Source of the DNA: Adenanthera pavonina
Taxonomy: Eukaryota > Streptophyta > Magnoliopsida > Fabales > Fabaceae
NCBI GenBank assembly: GCA_026686845.1
Contig: JAIVEN010000002.1
Location: 24,526,001 to 24,590,000, forward strand
DNA length: 64,000 nucleotides
Direction of reading: 5' to 3'
Numbering within the stretch: position 1 is the first letter of the stretch; each line of letters opens with the position of its first letter. A model generated the notes under the pieces. The model worked only from the letters and a program-made list of their open reading frames with translations, did no database searches and was not told where the DNA came from. Positions 58,891-64,000 of this stretch are shown piece by piece. The position numbers were made by a program, and so were the translations under genes.

Positions 58891-60153
58891 TATTTTTATA
58901 GAAGATATTTTTTAAAAAATAGAAAGTAGGCTTTTATTTTATTTTATTTTTTGATAAATGAAAGTAGGTTTTTATTATGACAACGAAAACATAATAGAAG
59001 TTTGAGTGATATAATCTATAATTTTTGTCCCGGGGATGTCTCAATAAATTTTGAAAATTGTTGAAATATTTTTATATTTTTTAAAAAATTAAGAAGATAT
59101 TTATATTGGGTTTGGACATTAAAAAAAAGTTTATGCAATTTCAATACAAATTCATGAGAAGTTTATGTAAATTAATTTGTGAACAAAGTTTCAAGGTTAT
59201 TTAAGCGAGCTTATTGATCTTGCACATTTTATTATAGGTTACTCGACTCAAGTGTGGTGGTTTCATCTTCGCCTACCGCGTGAACCACGCAATGAGTGAT
59301 GGCCTCGGTATAATTCAATTCCATGGCGGAGATTGCTGGGGCTGCCTCTGAACCTTCCACTCCTCCAGTGTGGCAAAGAGAGCTCCTAAATGCAAGGAAC
59401 CCACCTCGGATTACATGCACGCATCGCGAGTTCGAGGAGGTGCCTGATGATGAAATATGGACCCAACCCATGGCACATCGCTCTTTCTTCTTCGGACCCA
59501 AAAATTTAAAGGCCATCCGTCAATTGCTTTCCCATCACAATGGCCAATACACTACGTTTGAGGTGCTTACAGCATTCCTCTGGCGTTGCCGTACTATAGC
59601 ATTGCAGCTCGAACCTGATGAGGAGGTTTGCATAATGTGTGCGATCAATGTGAGGGGTATTAAGTCCAATCCTCCATTATTGCCACTTGGTTATTATGGC
59701 AATTCTTTTGTGTTCCCAGCAGCTGTAACCACCTCAAAGAAGCTTTGCAAAAATTCATTTGGATATGCCTTAGAACTGGTGAGGAAGGCGAAAGGTCAGG
59801 CATCGGCAGAGTATGTACAGTCTGTAGCAGATCTTATGGTGATTAAAGGACGACCCTTCTTCACTATGGCAAGATCATGGATGGTGTCAAATATGACACG
59901 CCTCGGGTTAAGAGATGTGGATTTTGGATGGGGCAAGGCGGCATACGGTGGACCAGCGATGGCTGGGGCGGCCGGCACCTTTCCTGGGCTAAGCTTTTAT
60001 GTGGCATGTCAGAATGAAAAAGGGGAGGAAGGTATAGCAGTACCAATGTACTTGCCGCTCGATGCTATGGAGAGGTTCACCGATGAGTTGGATGATATGC
60101 TTGGGAACTTAAACAATAATCAAGATTCTAAAATTATCAATTCTTGCATGTAA

Positions 60154-60430
60154 GCTGGCATAGTTATGGCCAGTTGTACTAGGTTAAGTATTGTGTATGT
60201 TTTTACTATGGGGCTATTACTATGTTTGGTTTCGTTATATATGGCTTTTCTGCAGTGTTTGTATTTTTCTCCCTCTAGGTATATATGGAGAGAGAATGTA
60301 TGTAATAATATTTTAGTTTTTTGTGATTGATTTGTGGAGAAGCCATTCGTTTGTAGATCTTTGCTGTTTTTGAGGCCATTGTAAACATATTAATGAAGTG
60401 GGGGTTAGATTAATATAAGTATTAAGGGCC
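60154..60430 (+). terminator. 3' untranslated and poly(A) region of the BAHD gene
   Basis: T-rich sequence with TGTATGTAATAATATTTTAG (about 60296-60316) of the kind that precedes plant cleavage sites. Exact end unknown. Confidence 0.3.
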
Positions 60431-60679
60431 AAAGCAAAATTTAAATTTACAAAAATCGGTGCATAAATGTAGGACCGTACAAAGTTTAATTTGTAGCAAA
60501 TTTGTTGCGCATAGAAGAGAGCTTATAGCCATAATAATATGCTCTAACAATTTGTAAAATTTTTTAGAAGCCATTATTTTGATAAAAATTTCAACTTATT
60601 TCAAATTAAATAGGATTTTTTTTAAACGCTGAATAGGAATTGAACTCATTCTCCACAAAACTACGGTTCCTGCAATTCG

Positions 60680-60940
60680 TAATTAATGAGTATGAGGTCC
60701 ACCAATTGGCCTGCCATTGGTTCTTGAGTTTCCCCCTTTGCCTATTCATCCTCCTCTTTAAGTTTTATGAGATGAGCCTCTCATATTGTTTTTTGTCGAA
60801 TCCTATAGAATGGACCTCATAGCCATATTTGCAAAGGCAATTAATGCTAATGTTTGGCGCTGAGAAGGACTGCAACTACTCAAATCATGACTCAAAGATC
60901 AAGAGAGTTACTTAGAGGTCCCATTGACAAGAGAATTTGT
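60680..60940 (+). repeat. direct repeat, copy 1 (about 260 bp)
   Basis: ATGAGGTCCACCAATTGGCC, GTTTTATGAGATGAGCC, TCGAATCCTATAG and GACTGCAACTACTC recur in order at 62658-62915. Both copies hold a homologous plus-strand frame (NEYEVHQ, then WFL, then LKFYEMS in copy 2) that is broken in copy 1, so it may derive from a captured coding piece of unknown identity. Confidence 0.75.
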
Positions 60941-61289
60941 TCCCATTTGGATTTCATTTTGTAAAAATAGAGTTTCAGTATAATTAGTTTTACAATATGG
61001 TTGTGATGAAATTTGGTTTTAGACTAATGTTTTTGTATTTAGATGATTTACTTAAAAATTAGTTTTAGTAAAAGTAATTATATTTGGATAATTTTAATAA
61101 AAAATACTTTTAGATGTATAATTTTTTTCAACTTTTAATAAATAAATTTCCTTTTTTCAATACCTATTTATTAAATAAATGTATATATATGTGTGGGTAT
61201 ATATGTTTGTTTAAAAAAAATGGAAGTTTCAAAATTAAAATATTATAAATAAGCTTGATGATATTACATGATTAATTATATTGCATAGA

Positions 61290-62065
61290 TTGTATAATTT
61301 GATCTCTAATTGCATTACAGATATGATTCATCTCTCTCAAAGATGCTACAGTTGAATGTATGGAGGGATCCTCAATAATATGAGTAAGATCCTCATATTG
61401 AAGACTTATATCTTCATTTTTAAACTAAGCAAACTCAGAATCAGTTTCAAAATACTTTCTATTAAAGTTGTGTATGGTTATTGTTGCATAAACTATTTAA
61501 ACTTATATTTTCATAATTGAAGTTAGGCATACTCTATAAAATAGTGAATCTATTCTTTCAAACCCTAGAAGTCCTTTCTATGGTGCAGATTGAACATAAT
61601 AGTTAAAGTACTCATTGTGGGTTTCAAAATGAAAAGAATTTCGGAAATCTAGAAGGTGATATTGTTCATTTTAATATGGACTAAGATAACAATTGGTATT
61701 AGATAACCTGCATCAACTAATAATATTTACTTAATAATCAATGAGAATACAATAAATTATTTGTTATTTAAATTAAAATAAAGCATAATTGTATCAATAA
61801 GGAATATACCTGGGGGTGGATGCAAGAAGTTCATGGAAAGAGTTGTGATAGCATGTTGAAATACACAAGCATCAAGTACGGTGCCTTCCCATCTATACAA
61901 CGTAAAACTAAAACACATGTTTCAGTCATATACAACCATCACATTTTGCATTGCAATTTCTTTTCTTCCAATAAATTTAACTTGTTCACTAGGAACCACG
62001 GATGGGATATGAGTCCTGTTATTGCTCCTATAGCTTCCTTGAAAAATAGCCAATATTAGGTATCA
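61290..62065 (-). pseudogene. decayed PIF/Harbinger (HARBI1-like) DDE transposase
   Basis: Read on the minus strand with several stops and frameshifts. EAIGAITGL occupies the place of the GAIDGTHI motif (first catalytic Asp replaced by Thr). Then come VPSEQVKFIGRKEIAMQNVM, a WEGTVLDACVF-like segment corresponding to the GWEG-AHD second catalytic Asp box, and LHPPPG. Farther down are ATITIHNFNRKYFETDSEF (the CTIHNFIR motif) and a final RDQIIQSM. The order and spacing match Harbinger-type nucleases. It cannot be active. No partner Myb-like protein gene or clear terminal repeats found. Confidence 0.75.
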
Positions 62066-62657
62066 TCTTGGATTTCTTTTTTATTTTTTGATATGATATG
62101 AAATGTTCTATCTTATGGCTTGTTGTATTGAGAGTGCAAGGCAAACCTATAAGACATAATGGAAATGTTTGCCTATCATCTCAAAGTTACTAGATGATCA
62201 TCTAGCAGAACAAAGAGTGTATATTTGAGAGTTTGCATTATGAAAAGACAAAAACAAAAATAAAATGAGAAAGGAAAATAAGCAAAATCTGAACTTGTAT
62301 TGAGGACCAATTAAAAAAAAAAAGAATAATTGAAACTTTAAGCTGATGGGATGTGCTATGATCGGTGAAGTCATTGGTTAATGGAAGGTCAAGATGGTCC
62401 TAAAAAAATAAAAGCCTAAAATTGAGGGGATGATGTTGGGTTAGGGTCATGTGAAGGAGTAGAGTAAGAGTAGCATGAAAAGGAGAGGTGAGCGTGTGCC
62501 CCAACAGAGTAAATATTGCAGAAAGAGATAGAGAGAGAGGGAGGGTGCGAGATAGAAGAAGTTGGAAACACCACAAACTTTCCTCTCAGGCTCTCACTTG
62601 TTTGTCTGTGTATACCAACCAAGCAGCACGGGAGGGATCCTGCTTGTTCTGCTCAGT

Positions 62658-62915
62658 CAATTAATGAATATGAGGTCCACCAATTCGCCTTCCATTGGTT
62701 CTTGCGTTTCTCCCTTTGTCTCTTCCTCCGCTTAAAGTTTTATGAGATGAGCCGCTCATATTGTTACTTGTCGAATCCTATAGCAATGGACCTTATAGTC
62801 ATATTTGCAAAGGCAATGCTTATGTTTGGAGCTGAGACGGACTGCAACTACTCTAATCATGACTGAAAGATCAAGAAAGTGGCTTAGAGGTCCCATTTAC
62901 GAGAGATTTTGCTTA
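62658..62915 (+). repeat. direct repeat, copy 2
   Basis: Same segment as 60680-60940. The two copies bracket the Harbinger relic. The 116-codon frame 62516-62866 runs into this copy. Confidence 0.75.
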
Positions 62916-63588
62916 TCAGCGAGTTGAACTACAATGAGTTGAATTACAATGAAAGTGTGTATTCAGTATTCTACATCTAACCCAACTAACATCTGCGTAA
63001 TTAAGTCACAAAGAGGAAGTGGGCATCTAGCTTCTCGGAGATATATAGCTTTCATTCAGCTCAAATACTTATCCATTTGGGATGCTCATCGATTGTCATG
63101 GTTCTGAATAGAAATCCCTACTCTACATCGTTATTTAGAAGTTCATGACAAGAATGATTTAATATAGAGATTGATCCCTTTTTTTGAACCATCGAGATTG
63201 ATCCTTTGAACCATTGAAATGAAATGTTCTAAAACTTATGTTTAATGTTCTTTAGTCTAATCAAATCAAGATAATTGGATTTGTTCATATATTATTTATT
63301 CTATAACTTACTTTTATTATTTATATTGTTAATTTATTTTTAAATTTAAAATTCACATGTTTTGATTTGATTTGATAAAATATATTAACTATATTAGCTA
63401 TGTACAAAATTTCTTTTTTAAATTAAAAAATAATATAAATACAAAAAATTAGTTATAGAATAATTAAATAATATATAAAAAACTTGATTGTCCTGACTTG
63501 ATTAAATTGAAATATATATTTACCATTTAAGTACCTAAGATTTTTCCTTTATATATGCTATTAAAGCCCACTTTTGTAATAGTGTTTA
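62916..63588. other. AT-rich spacer
   Basis: No gene or repeat boundary recognised. Confidence 0.4.
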
Positions 63589-63589
63589 T

Positions 63590-64000
63590 ATGTCGGGGCT
63601 CGTTTGGTTAAATTTTAGAAGCGTGGATTTCTTGCAATCCTGATTCTTTTCTATTTTAAGGTCAAAATCCTCATTCCCATTGACCTTCTACCCCATTCAC
63701 CTAGGAAAGAGAACTCCATGCCTGGACCTCATCCTTCCTCATTTCTACCACCAGGAATCAATTTTCGACTAAACCACCCTCTCCATTTTCATCCTTCCTC
63801 GTCTCCACGACCATCAACCTGCAACCCCTCCTCTCCATGACCTTCGGTCTGTCCTTATCTCCACCATCGTTGTCGACCCGGACCATCTTCACACCACCGT
63901 CCAATCCACGATCTGTGACCCCTCAATTTAAATGTAAATAGGATCCATTTATATATCTCAGTCTTCAATCAAACCGACAACATCTATTAAGCACTTTCTT
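63590..64000. other. CT-rich segment and possible upstream region of the next gene
   Basis: GGGGCTCGTTTGGTTAAATT (63594-63613) resembles a transposon terminus and is followed by a CT-rich, less AT-biased stretch (63690-63930). The final bases contain ATCAAACCGACAACATCT (63968-63985), identical to 55911-55928 in the BAHD promoter. Confidence 0.4.

Larger units (their letters stand above)
56141..60153 (+). pseudogene. BAHD acyltransferase gene (benzyl alcohol O-benzoyltransferase-like), frameshifted in exon 2
   Basis: Family members move an acyl group from acyl-CoA to an alcohol in the cytosol. The closest resemblance is to the benzyl alcohol/methanol acyltransferase group that makes volatile esters. 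Exon 1 is 56141-56590 (150 codons, through FYYPFAGRLR). The intron, 56591-59237, is GT-AG and phase 0. Exon 2 starts VTRLKCGGFIFA, with the catalytic motif HAMSD (His167-Asp171) at 59286-59300. Just after it (about 59318-59323) the frame changes by +1. The original frame stops at TGA 59349-59351, giving 187 residues, while homology continues in the next frame from 59323 to the stop at 60151-60153, including DFGWG (59920-59934). Two or three residues normally found at the break also seem missing. All other motifs are intact, so the break is recent or a sequence error. The ATG at 59323 could start only a 276-residue half without HxxxD. Confidence 0.85.

Overview
The window is AT-rich nuclear DNA from a flowering plant. 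The evidence is spliced genes with GT-AG introns, plant-type TATA promoters, three plant gene families, and dense plant transposons (Stowaway-like and hAT miniature elements, large solo LTRs, LINE, SINE, CACTA, PIF/Harbinger). The species cannot be named from sequence alone. No prokaryotic feature, CRISPR array, rRNA or intact tRNA gene was seen.

Layout: 0.1-1.5 kb holds an hAT miniature element and one end of a CACTA element. A serine decarboxylase gene (+) has its promoter at about 3.5 kb, a 5' leader intron and five coding exons from 4849 to 7184. 7.4-15.5 kb is gene-poor, with an hAT element, a nested Stowaway-like pair and two SINE-like sequences. A vacuolar iron transporter-like (VIT/VTL) gene lies at 15558-16220 (-), followed by a LINE reverse transcriptase relic and a cluster of miniature elements. 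21.4-27.5 kb is a three-level nest: a solo LTR inside a second solo LTR of the same family inside one arm of a long-inverted-repeat DNA element. A third solo LTR is at 29.7-32.1 kb. A second VIT-like gene lies at 36348-37010 (-), in the same orientation as the first and about 87% identical over the shared 180 residues. 41.2-47.5 kb is a diverged segmental duplication interrupted by a Pack-type insertion and a nested fold-back element. Two more solo LTRs of the same family are at 47.9-50.4 and 51.6-54.0 kb. A BAHD acyltransferase gene (+, 56141-60153) has a 2.6 kb intron full of repeats and a frameshift just after its HxxxD motif. The last 4 kb hold a decayed Harbinger transposase between two direct repeats. 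An 18-base match to the BAHD promoter at the right edge hints at another BAHD copy beyond the window.

The genes are not an obvious pathway. Serine decarboxylase makes ethanolamine, the VIT-like proteins are expected to move iron into an internal compartment, and the BAHD enzyme would acylate a small alcohol. The two VIT-like genes are a local duplication whose core promoter block was kept as well. No previously undescribed biological system is claimed. The most useful observations are the frameshifted BAHD gene, the conserved VIT promoter block, and the solo-LTR family with target-site duplications readable directly from the sequence.
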